This document shows positions 13,447-22,300 of a DNA stretch of 42,977 nt, piece after piece. Source of the DNA: a virus; IMG/VR virus record IMGVR_UViG_3300028298_000013, positions 1 through 42,977 of that record; one strand, written 5' to 3'. A model generated the notes under the pieces. It made no database searches. It was not told the origin of the DNA and saw only the letters and a program-made list of their open reading frames with translations. The translations under genes were made by a program, and so were the position numbers. How positions within the stretch are numbered: position 1 is the first letter of the stretch; every line of letters begins with the position of its first letter.

Positions 13447-14229
13447 CTAGATGAGAGCGCGATCGGCATCGGATTTAATCCTTTCTTTTTTTGCTTTCAA
13501 AACCTCGTTCGCGGCCTTCGCTTCCGCGGCTTGAATATCGTCTTTCTCCTCTTGGGAAAGCTCTCCCGGAGGGATCATTTCAACGACAGGGCCGGCAAGG
13601 ACCGGTTCCGGGATCTTCGGCTGGGGCATCACGATCGGATCTTGGCCTCCGACGATCTGAGATTCGATAATGCGCTCCCCTTCATCGGGGTCGTAGATCC
13701 CAGAGAAGCCATAGGCCACGCGCGCGCATTGAATTATCGCCTTGTGCCTCAACATACGGCGAGGAAAATTCTTCCACGGCTCTTTGTTTCCGTTAAAACA
13801 TTCCTCCATGTACTCCGTGACCACGGTGGGATGAGTGCGCCCCTTCGTGAAAATCGTGGCCGTGATGCTTTCCACATCGGTCTTGGACGCGTTCTTCTGT
13901 CCGTCCTTGGCCTTGTTCTCTACCGTGGTTATTCCGTCATGGTCAAATTCCCCCGCTTGGTTTCTGTGCTTGTTCATGAGGGAGATCCATCCATCGACCG
14001 GAACGATCGGGACCACGCCGCCACCCTTACCGCTGAACGCGTAAATCTCTTTCAAGAGCGGGTTCAGTTGGTAGGTATTTGCCACAATGACGCAAGCCAC
14101 GAATTCCTCCGGCGTCTTGCAATCTTTAAAGGCGGTCATTTGCAGGGTCTTTTGAAGCTGCGTTGAAGATACTTGTAAGCGCGCGGCCATAGATTCGATA
14201 GCCGTTTTTCTTGCGAGTTCATTTGCCAT
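13447..14229 (-). CDS. bet: Bet/RecT-type single-strand annealing protein
   Basis: Encodes 260 residues, ATG at 14229. The core shows the Bet/RecT pattern: FVACVIVANTYQLNPLLKEIYAFSGKGG, then VPIVPVDGWISLMNKH, later VTEYMEECFN, PWKNFPRRMLRHKAIIQCARVAYGF and GIYDPDEGERI. Such proteins anneal complementary single strands at replication forks or resected ends. The C-terminal 70 residues are Pro/Glu/Lys-rich and probably flexible. Its start overlaps the end of the RlpA-like gene by 11 bases. The symbol refers to the lambda Bet family, not to strict orthology. Confidence 0.9.
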   Translation of the reverse strand: MANELARKTAIESMAARLQVSSTQLQKTLQMTAFKDCKTPEEFVACVIVANTYQLNPLLKEIYAFSGKGGGVVPIVPVDGWISLMNKHRNQAGEFDHDGITTVENKAKDGQKNASKTDVESITATIFTKGRTHPTVVTEYMEECFNGNKEPWKNFPRRMLRHKAIIQCARVAYGFSGIYDPDEGERIIESQIVGGQDPIVMPQPKIPEPVLAGPVVEMIPPGELSQEEKDDIQAAEAKAANEVLKAKKERIKSDADRALI

Positions 14230-14737
14230 GTCGTTTCTCCTTTTTTGTTTGTGTGGGGATTCGTTCGACTGTTACCACGATCATTCCTTTCTTTAGATCG
14301 GAGATTTGTCCGAAAGCAAATTTCCCAAGATCAATAATTCGAGCAAGTCTTTTTGACGGTCCATGATCGAGGATTTGCACCACGACGGATTTAGAATTTT
14401 CTTTATTCGTGACACGCACTTTCGCCCCAAGGGGGTACGACCATGAAGCTGCAAACAAGACTCCTTTTTCTTCGAGGGCATAGAGACTCTTTCCGGACGC
14501 GGTGAGACAGTCCTTTGTGTAGATTTTTTTGTGGGGTTCCGTACAGGCTTCCGTGGAATACCATGACGCTTTTCCAGTTTTGATCTCAGAAGCGGAGAGG
14601 TTCCCAGAGGCTCCGGACACGACGAGAAACGCCGTGATGAGGCACAATAAAGGCCTTGTCCTTTTACCAACTGGGAACGTTTTTGAGATTGAGTTTGATC
14701 TTATTGTTTTCATCATCATGCAACATATTACGACCAT
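14219..14737 (-). CDS. Secreted RlpA-like double-psi beta-barrel protein
   Basis: Up to 172 residues from ATG 14737; the triple ATG at about 14719-14711 is an alternative and no start has a strong site. A positively charged stretch then LLCLITAFLVVSGASGNLSASE forms a signal peptide. The mature part carries GKASWYSTEAC, TASGKSLYA, AASWSYPLGAKVRVTN, VVVQILDHGPSK and RIIDLGKFAF, the RlpA/DPBB hallmarks. RlpA of some bacteria is a peptidoglycan lytic transglycosylase acting on denuded glycan. As no other cell-wall enzyme is seen, this is the best endolysin candidate, reaching the wall by the Sec pathway. It could instead be a non-lytic wall-binding protein. Confidence 0.78.
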   Translation of the reverse strand: MVVICCMMMKTIRSNSISKTFPVGKRTRPLLCLITAFLVVSGASGNLSASEIKTGKASWYSTEACTEPHKKIYTKDCLTASGKSLYALEEKGVLFAASWSYPLGAKVRVTNKENSKSVVVQILDHGPSKRLARIIDLGKFAFGQISDLKKGMIVVTVERIPTQTKKEKRHGK

Positions 14738-14756
14738 CCATTTTAAAACTCAAGAT

Positions 14757-15137
14757 TTATTTTGAAATAAAAAACACCACAGAAAACGCTGCCCAATACC
14801 AAGCGTATCCAAGAATTCTCACAAGGAAATCGTTCTTGAGCCACCTATAAAGCCAAGAATCAATTCCGTACGTCATCGGGTTCAGCCATACCATGAAAGG
14901 AACGGCGAACCATATCCATTGATTCTTGGTACACATGAATGTCGCGAAACAAACCACAAAAGGAACGCCCAATCTACGGAATAGTTTATTGCCTCCGGAG
15001 ATCCCTCCCAACCTCCAAAGAAGTCCGCAGATCGCCATAACGGGAAGTATGGACCATCCCACGATGAAGTAGAGAGGGAACTGAAGAACCGCGCCTACGA
15101 AGTATTCTTCCGGCTCCAGCATAGCTTTCCAGTTCAT
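14757..15137 (-). CDS. Multi-pass membrane protein, 126 residues
   Basis: Start placed at ATG 15137, which overlaps the previous TGA (ATGA), rather than the upstream frame opening at 15218. Four hydrophobic segments are visible: GAVLQFPLYFIVGWSILPVMAICGLLW, VPFVVCFATFM, WIWFAVPFMVWLNP and ILGYAWYWAAFSVVFFI. It lies in the lysis region with two other membrane proteins and may be a holin, antiholin or exclusion protein. No family recognised. Confidence 0.65.
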   Translation of the reverse strand: MNWKAMLEPEEYFVGAVLQFPLYFIVGWSILPVMAICGLLWRLGGISGGNKLFRRLGVPFVVCFATFMCTKNQWIWFAVPFMVWLNPMTYGIDSWLYRWLKNDFLVRILGYAWYWAAFSVVFFISK

Positions 15138-15430
15138 CTCGGACTCCCAAAGAAGTAACTCGCCACTTCCCACCCAAGAACCCCAAGAGTGATGTAGCAG
15201 AAGAAGCTGAACCACCAAAGCTGCTTCCTAGCTAAGGTGATACCTAGCAAGCTAAGGTCGAAGCCAATAAGCATGAATAGACCGATGGTTCGAAGAACCC
15301 CTGGAATTCCTAAATGGATAGTCAGTCCAAGCATCGCCAAGGCAAAGCATGCCAATGCTGAGTATGACCATACTGGCTCCTTCTCATTCCAAGCATACCA
15401 TCTTTGAGAGATAGTCTTTCTCTTACTCAT
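15134..15430 (-). CDS. Multi-pass membrane protein, 98 residues
   Basis: ATG at 15430 overlaps the lipoprotein stop by 4 bases. After a basic N-terminus (MSKRKTISQRWYAWNEKE) three hydrophobic helices follow: SALACFALAMLGLTIHLGI, VLRTIGLFMLIGFDLSLLGITLA and LWWFSFFCYITLGVLGWEVASYF. Three short helices and a charged cytoplasmic end resemble class I holins in outline. Likely lysis or membrane role; unproven. Confidence 0.65.
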   Translation of the reverse strand: MSKRKTISQRWYAWNEKEPVWSYSALACFALAMLGLTIHLGIPGVLRTIGLFMLIGFDLSLLGITLARKQLWWFSFFCYITLGVLGWEVASYFFGSPR

Positions 15431-15594
15431 TTTTCAAGCCTCGCTTTCATAACCTCTTGAACGTATTCAGGAGACATACAGACGTATCCATCCACCATCT
15501 TGATGTCCTTGTCCGTAACGGGATGAAGGACAATAGTGCTACAACCTGTTAATCCTATCAAACATAGCAGTAATAGAACTTGGGTCTTTCGCAT
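15427..15594 (-). CDS. Small lipoprotein, possible outer spanin
   Basis: Encodes 55 residues from ATG 15594 with AAGGAGG upstream; a longer open frame to 15651 is basic and would spoil the signal. The start MRKTQVLLLLCLIGLTGC is a lipoprotein signal with lipobox LTGC (Cys 18). A 37-residue mature part follows (STIVLHPVTDKDIKMVDGYV ... ARLEK). Its 5' end overlaps the previous gene by 56 bases in a different frame, as in Rz/Rz1 pairs. It lacks the proline-rich tail of many Rz1 proteins. Confidence 0.65.
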   Translation of the reverse strand: MRKTQVLLLLCLIGLTGCSTIVLHPVTDKDIKMVDGYVCMSPEYVQEVMKARLEK

Positions 15595-15709
15595 TCGGAA
15601 CCTCCTTGAGAATTTCCTTGGCTTTTGCCTTCTGCTCATCGGTGTATTCAAACCATTTCCCGAGAAGCATCATGATGAGCTTGAGTGCGTTCCCGATGAT
15701 TTCAAGCAT
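15539..15709 (-). CDS. 56-residue protein overlapping the lipoprotein gene
   Basis: ATG at 15709, one base after the previous stop, ending TAG at 15539 inside the lipoprotein gene. The N-terminal 20 residues are amphipathic to hydrophobic (MLEIIGNALKLIMMLLGKWF), followed by a charged helix (TDEQKAKAKEILKEVP) and a short tail. If the lipoprotein is an outer spanin, this could be its inner partner, but the membrane helix is short and the coil is small, so it may be something else. Confidence 0.5.
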   Translation of the reverse strand: MLEIIGNALKLIMMLLGKWFEYTDEQKAKAKEILKEVPNAKDPSSITAMFDRINRL

Positions 15710-15895
15710 TTATTTCTTCGCCCAGTTCTTGATGATGTTCGTTCCAGTAACCACCAATGCGGCAATCACCGCACCGACAGTCATATTCTCAATGCTGTCA
15801 GGGACGAGCTTCAGAACCAACTGCGGAGTGATAAACGCTACCCCGAATGTCAACGCTCCCAAAAGACCTTTCTTAATCGCTATCCCGATATTCAT
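15710..15895 (-). CDS. Holin-like membrane protein, 61 residues
   Basis: ATG at 15895 after AGGAGGGTAAC. Two hydrophobic helices (residues 8-30 GALTFGVAFITPQLVLKLV; 38-55 VGAVIAALVVTGTNII) are joined by a short turn with PDSIENM, and the end is basic (KNWAKK). Size and two-helix topology fit small holins, and it neighbours the lipoprotein and other lysis-type genes. No sequence family is certain. Confidence 0.65.
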   Translation of the reverse strand: MNIGIAIKKGLLGALTFGVAFITPQLVLKLVPDSIENMTVGAVIAALVVTGTNIIKNWAKK

Positions 15896-15896
15896 G

Positions 15897-16049
15897 TTAC
15901 CCTCCTTTTTTGAACTGCTTTATTAAATTAACAACTTCGCGCACCGCCGCCTCGCGATCCTCCGCTTCCAGAACATTCGTTAATTTAAGTTCCAGAATTT
16001 GCAAAAAATTTAGACAAGCGTGACAGCCTATCTTTCCTTCGCAAATCAT
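15897..16049 (-). CDS. 50-residue protein with cysteine pair
   Basis: ATG at 16049 with GAGG upstream and stop TAA at 15897, one base before the next ATG. Sequence begins MICEGKIGCHACLNFLQIL and continues with a charged helix (EAEDREAAVREVVNLIKQF) to KKGG, which also encodes the next ribosome site. Cysteines 3, 9 and 12 with His 10 could bind metal. No family recognised. Confidence 0.55.
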   Translation of the reverse strand: MICEGKIGCHACLNFLQILELKLTNVLEAEDREAAVREVVNLIKQFKKGG

Positions 16050-16062
16050 GGCCTACCTCGAT

Positions 16063-16353
16063 TTATGTGTGTTTTATCAAGCTCGCAAGATGTTCAACGA
16101 CCACCGGTCCAAAAACGCGGAAGATATTTGCCGTTACACCGATCAGAACAATCCATGAGATCTTTTCAATGGTTTTTTGAGTATCAACGAGAGTTTGAAC
16201 TTGATATTGAAGTCCATGCTTAACGTCTCCGTTTCCGCGGACCGCGATAAAAAGCTCCTTCAACCACTTGTGATGAAGTGAGCAAAGCCTAGTGTCCTCC
16301 TCGCGAAAAGAATCCGGGTCCAGATCTTCGGGGTCATTTTTTCGTTTTAGCAC
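16063..16353 (-). CDS. Single-pass membrane protein, 96 residues
   Basis: GTG start at 16353 with AAAGGATAG upstream. The soluble N-terminal part carries MLKRKNDPEDLDPDSF and LCSLHHKWLKELF, then a predicted coil (VQTLVDTQKTIEKI). A hydrophobic segment WIVLIGVTANIFRVFGPVVVE lies near the C-terminus. The layout resembles small XhlA-like membrane-associated lysis proteins, though the match is not specific. It follows the giant gene by 11 bases and may begin the lysis region. Confidence 0.6.
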   Translation of the reverse strand: MLKRKNDPEDLDPDSFREEDTRLCSLHHKWLKELFIAVRGNGDVKHGLQYQVQTLVDTQKTIEKISWIVLIGVTANIFRVFGPVVVEHLASLIKHT

Positions 16354-16364
16354 AAACTATCCTT

Positions 16365-19300
16365 TCATTTCGTTTCAATTAAACGCTTAATTTCGTCAAG
16401 AACGAATTCCCGGCTGTAATTCGACTCCTCTTGTTTAAACTCTTTCATCTCTTTCTCGATGCCTTTAATGATGCCCCGGCGCTCGACCGCGGCTCCGTAC
16501 TCTGCGTCCGATAACTTTATTCTGTCGTTCTTATAATCGCCCAAGATCTGAGCGTTTCTTTCTTTGATGTCATAATAGCGCTGGACCATCCTCCCGAACT
16601 GGAAATAGTATTTCTTTACCAGAGGATTGTACGAGCTGTCCTTCGAGAACGGAACCTCTCCCAAGACCGGGCGCGCGACGCGGCCCATGTATCCGAGGAA
16701 TAGATGCTGGACCATGATTGGCGAGACTCCGAGTTTCCGGCCCATCCATTTCGGGAGCGGGAGCGTCCCTTGCGTGAATCTCTGGCCCGGCGTCTTATTC
16801 TTCTGAGACATGCCTTCCAGCGGGATCACTTTCGGGAACGTCCGGACGTTGGCCGTAACCTCAATCAGCGGTTTCAATATCTGCGGGATCCATGAATAGA
16901 ACGCTTTCACCGGATCCGAGAGATTTGCTTGCGTCGGGAGAATCTGCGTCCCGGCCGCGATAAAATCACCGGCGGTGTAATTCGCGCTCCGGTAATGATT
17001 CGCCAGAGCCATGTTAATGATCGTCCCGACCCCGGACATCTGCTGCGGGATCCGGATCTTGATGAGATTATCGCCCCAAGGATTTGGAAGAAAGATATTG
17101 TTCGAGAGTTCTTCCGGCTGGAGATCGTTATACTGATCCTTTTGCTTCCGGGACGCTTTCTCATAGAGATAATACTGACTCCCAAGGAGCGCCGCGGTGA
17201 TCGCCAGATAAGTAAATATCGCTCTATTCCTCGATTTCTCGCCGGTCATGGTCCTCAGATACTTCGCGAACACTTGAATTCCGGGATTGAAGAAAGGGAT
17301 CGACTTGACGACTGTCTTTCCCAAGGAGCCACCTCCAAGCTGGCCGGTGTGATGGAATGGAGCGGTCACTTCTCCGGCCTCCTCAAGCGCAACGATCTGC
17401 GGTTTCCCGGCCTTCCGCGCTTTGATGTATTCGGACGCGCGTGTGATGATCTCAGAATACTTTGAAGGAAGGCCGAGAATATTCTCTCCAGCCTCGATCG
17501 CTCCCAAGATGTGCATGATCACGTTCTTCTCCCCGGAAATCTTCTTGAAAAGTTCGCTGGGGTTCATGTCCTGCCAGCCCATGAACGTTTGTTTCTCGCC
17601 GCCGAGGATCATGTATTCCTCGAAAAAGCGATAGTCCTGCCCCTGCCTGTTCGCGATCGTCCGGAGGACCTCATTGAGCGCGTCATAGACCGGGATGTAA
17701 TTATTCCGGGTCTGCGCGACCGCGGAGATCTGGTCGATGGTGAAGTTCGTGACCGTGAACGGAGCGTAAAGCCCGGTCGTTCCTTTCGAGAAAATCCTGT
17801 TAAATGACGTGAGAAGTTCCTCAAAAATCCCGATATTCCGGAATTCGAGGATCTCGTCCACGACCTTTTTGATGAAGGACGAGACAAGGTATGGGACACG
17901 CTTTCCGTTCGCGTCCCGCGCCATGATGATGTTCGGATCTTTCTCCTGCGGGTAACTCACTTTCTTCGTCCGAGGATCATACGGCCTCTTTAACGGTTGC
18001 TGCTGGATGAGTCCGGGTACGTTTTTCGCGAGTTTTCCGATCTTGTTGTAAACGATCTGTTTTAAGGATTTCCGAACGATTTCCGCGTGGTTTCGGATGG
18101 CGTTGTAGAGCGGATTTATGATGGTCAGCTCTGAGCCTTTCCGACTGATGATGGACGATATCCTCGTTTTCCCAACCTTCACCGGGATCAGCTGGTCCTC
18201 GTCCCCCAAAACCTCGTCATACACGTCACGTTTCAAAGACGCGTACCCTTCTTTCGAGGAGTATTCCGCGTATTGCTTCGGAGTGATAAGCCCGACTGTC
18301 GGATCCGCGAGCAGCTGGAGGTCCGCGCGCACCAGCTTATCGAACTGGTCCGCTTCGTCCTTGAAAACGTCCTTGTGATCCTCGAAAGCCTTCGTCACGA
18401 CGCTCTCAGAGAATCCGTTCTTCGCGAGGACCTTCTTCAAATCCTCGTAGCGCTGGATGATCCCCTTCGCTTCCTCGATCGCTTCCTGTAAGGACCGGTC
18501 CCCCGCCATGTTCATTCCCTCGCCGGCCATTTCCGCGTAGGTTTTGAGCGCTTCCACGGCAAGGCGAGCTTCCTCTTTCTTCTTGGCGAGATCCTTGTAT
18601 TGGAAATGCTGGTCCCGCGCGACGAGCCAGTACCCAAAATCATCGACTTTTCCATTTTTCTGGAGGGATTCGATCACGTTCTTCCAGTTGAAATCATGGA
18701 TCTTTTTAAAAGCGTCTCCGGCGAGCGTCCAGTACCCGCGTCCACCCTTGATGTTGTTTAGGATGAGCGCGTTCGAGTTGTTGTACATTCTGAGCCAGAG
18801 CGCCGGATCCTGCGCGGTCATTTCGACGCCGGCCTCTCCCGCCATCTTCGAGATCGGGAACACGTTATCAGCCCAGAACGTGTTTATTCTTTCGATGAAA
18901 TTGAGGAACGTATCCTTTCCAAGCCCGGTCTGCTGCGGATCCGTCGTCACGCGCGCCGCGACCTTCCCAAGATCATCGAGACTCTGATACTGAGAAATGA
19001 CGGCTTGAACGTCCTTGAGGAACGCTGTCGTAACCGGTTTGTAGAAGCGACCGCCCGGCTCAAGGAACTCTTTCACCAGAGTCGGGTAATTCGCGAGCAT
19101 TACGGACGGTTTCTCGATGTATTTCTGAAGAAGCGTCGCGATCCCTTCGCGCATACGCACTTCGAGCTTGTGGGTTTTCAGTCCTCCGGTGTAGTGATTC
19201 GTATAGAGGTCCGTCATTTCCTTTCGGATCTGGAGCGTGGACGAGTCATAGATCGGGTTCCCGCTCTTTGAGGTCCCGGTCTTTCTCAAAATCTCGTCTA

Positions 19301-22300
19301 CGATCTTTCCCTTGAAATCAAGACCGTGGCCGAACTCATGGATCACGACCGTCGCGGCATTGAGCGCCACCGTCCGGACGGTATCGGTCGAGTGTTTATA
19401 CGTCCCGGCCGCGCCCTTCGCGCCGATATACCGCTCTCCAATGATCGAGACATATTTCTTTCCAAGAGCTTTGAACGCCTCAAACAGCTTGAAGCCCTTG
19501 ACCTTTCCGGCAGCTTTGACTTGTTTCTCGTATTCGTCGAGACTCCCGGATCCGTATGACGCGGAAGTTCCTTCCGAGATCCCTTTCGGTCCGTAAGTCT
19601 CTCCGGGATCCATAGCGTTATGCTCCGACCAAGAGCGATATGAATTCGCGTCCAAGACTTCGACGTTATCAAAGAAACGCACTCCGATCTTTGATAGTTC
19701 CTTCTTTACCGGAAGATAATTATCTCCGTTCAAGCCAGAGTTTATCGTTACAATTCCTGTCGCTCTCGCTCTCGCGGCGTATCGTACCGCTTCCACTCCG
19801 GAAAGTTGCCCTTTTGGGAATATCAAGACATTCAGAATACGCATCCCTTTATCCAAAAGCACCAAAAGACCCTCGTTATCACCGGTCTGGATCCCTTTCG
19901 CCAAATCAAAAAGAGCTTGGGGACTTCTCACATGCTCCCCGACTCCCGGAATGATGGTTTTCTCTCCGGCGCTCCATTCCAGATATTTCTTGAAAACTCC
20001 GACGTCTTTTGTCGCGGCGTATTGCTCATGCGTGAGAACTTGAGGGGTTTTTTTCGCAGAAAGATATCCAAACTGATCCCCTTCGAGAATGAGATGGCCG
20101 GCGTATTCGATGCCTTGGGGACCAAGAACTGAAGTTATCTTTGCGGTGATATCGAGGTCCGCCGGACTTGGTTCCACCTTCCCGGACGGATGATTGTGGA
20201 CGAGAAAGAATTGATCCGCTTGAACGTGATCCCCAAGCCCCAGCATTTCATAGGGATGGACCGCCGCTTCATCGACCGTCCCGGTCGCGTGTAATTCAAC
20301 GGCTTGGATTACTCCATCTTTCATGAATCCGATCCAGAAATTCTCGACCGCTTCCTCATGCAGAAAACGGAACGCGAAAGCGAGGGACGCGGGATTACCA
20401 TCCCAAACGAGCGAGGGAAAAGATAGTTTCCCTGTCTCTTTGAATCTCAGAGCGAACGGAGATTTATAGACCGATTTGTATTTGTCCCCGACCTTGACGA
20501 CAGCTTTTTTCGTAGAATCTAAAACCTTCTTATGATTCGCTTCTTTCTTCGCTTCGGATCCGTGGGCCGCTTCAGTCTCAGAAGTAGGGAACATCTTGAG
20601 CTGTTTCTCGTCTATCCCGACCTTTTCAAGATCTGTCGGGACCTCCGCTTGTTGCTTGAGAGAGCGCGCTTCTCCAAACTCCCGCTTTTTTCGAGTCGGT
20701 TCCTCCCCGAAAAGATCTCCCTGTTCTTTTACTCCCTTAGATTCAAAGAATTTCTCGACGCCGGCCTTTGCCTCCTCAAGCGTCTGGTAATTCCCGATAA
20801 CTTTCGATCCCTCCCCGGAGTTATTCGTCGCCATGAACGGAGTTTTCTGGTCTAGGACAAGTTTCTGTCCAACGATCGCCAAGGGCCGGCGCCGGCCGTT
20901 TCTTACGATCTCCCCAAAGAAATGGATATCATCTTCCGGGGTCGCTCCCTTTACTGCTTCCCATTGATCCCCTGCGCCAGCCTCCCTCTCTCGATTGCTT
21001 CTTTCAGCATCAAGCTCCTCTTTCGCGATTCGATCAGCTTCCGCGGCGGTCGCGGGATCGTATTCTGCGGCGTCTTTTGCATCCAAAGCCTCCTTTTCTG
21101 CAATGAGTTTATCCACGTCCATTCGTTTATCCGCGGTTCCGTCGATGAGCGCGCGGATCATCTGATGGTCTGATTCGTACTGCCCGAAAAGCTGCGGGTA
21201 TTCTTCCGCGAGACTCTGTAACATATCATCCGGATTACGACCGGTTTTCTTGGTTACTGCCTTAAACAAGAACGAGATTTTTTTTAGCTCCGATGGAGCG
21301 AAATTCTTGAATATCTCCGCTTTCCGGTTTAAACCACCATACGCAATAACGATCGTTTTTATGTCTCCGGCGTCCACCGCCTTTTGAACGTCGAATTTTC
21401 GTTGTGGACGGACCTTGATAACCTTGGCCTCTGGAGGATATTGCTCGACAAACTTCCCGGCTTTGCTTATGAATCCGGGGATGAGCTTCTTGTCAAAGAA
21501 ATCAATGTTCTTCGCTTCGATAAGATCCGCGTGATTGAAGATCTTGACTCCGTTGAGCGTAGAGCCAATCTTCGCGGCAAAGACCTTCCCCTTGTAAGAG
21601 ATCGCGACGTATCCCTTTTTCAGATCTGCCATCTTCTTGGGATTAAGCTCAAAATCCTCCGCGGTCCGGGAAGGCGCTCCAAAGTCCGGCTTGGCTTCTG
21701 GTCCAAATCCGGGAGGGGTAACGTCCGTCATTCCTTTGGTTTTATCTGCGATCTCTTGAAGATGCGGAGGGAGTTTCTTCTTAGCCGGTTTCTCGACTTG
21801 ACTGAGTTTCACCGGCTTCTTTTTAGGGGTAGCGCCATGATCCACCACCTTAACAACGGCCGGAGGAGTCCCGCTCTCAAGACGCGCGATCTCTCTCTTA
21901 TATTGCTCGATCTGAGACATGTTATGCTCGACGTGTCCCCGGACCATATTAATGGCACGTTCCAGAGCTAACTTCTCGTCGCCTCCGGCAAGTCTGATAT
22001 CGTTCTCGCTTATCTCCTTCGCGCCATTCTTCTTGAGATCCTCAAGGATTTTTGTGCTTTCTTTGGCAGCGACTTTGTTATGTTCAATTCCCTCTTTGAG
22101 CTGGACGATTGCTTTCTTTGGATCCGTCTTGATTTTTACGATTTTTGAGCCGCCGGCGTAAACGTAGGAAACGCGGTCTTGCTCCTCGTCAATCTTCTCT
22201 TTTTTGGACGAGATTTTCTTCGGACCTTTCTTTTCTTCTGACTCCGGAGTTTCCCCGCCGCCTTTTTCCGCTTCCCGGTATTTCTTCTCAAGAGCCGAGA

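Noticed and set aside
13469-14737. Integrase or repressor near the recombination genes, which would indicate a temperate phage
   Set aside because: The genes here are Bet/RecT, nuclease and RlpA-like; no tyrosine or serine recombinase motif and no repressor-like gene pair is seen anywhere in the window.
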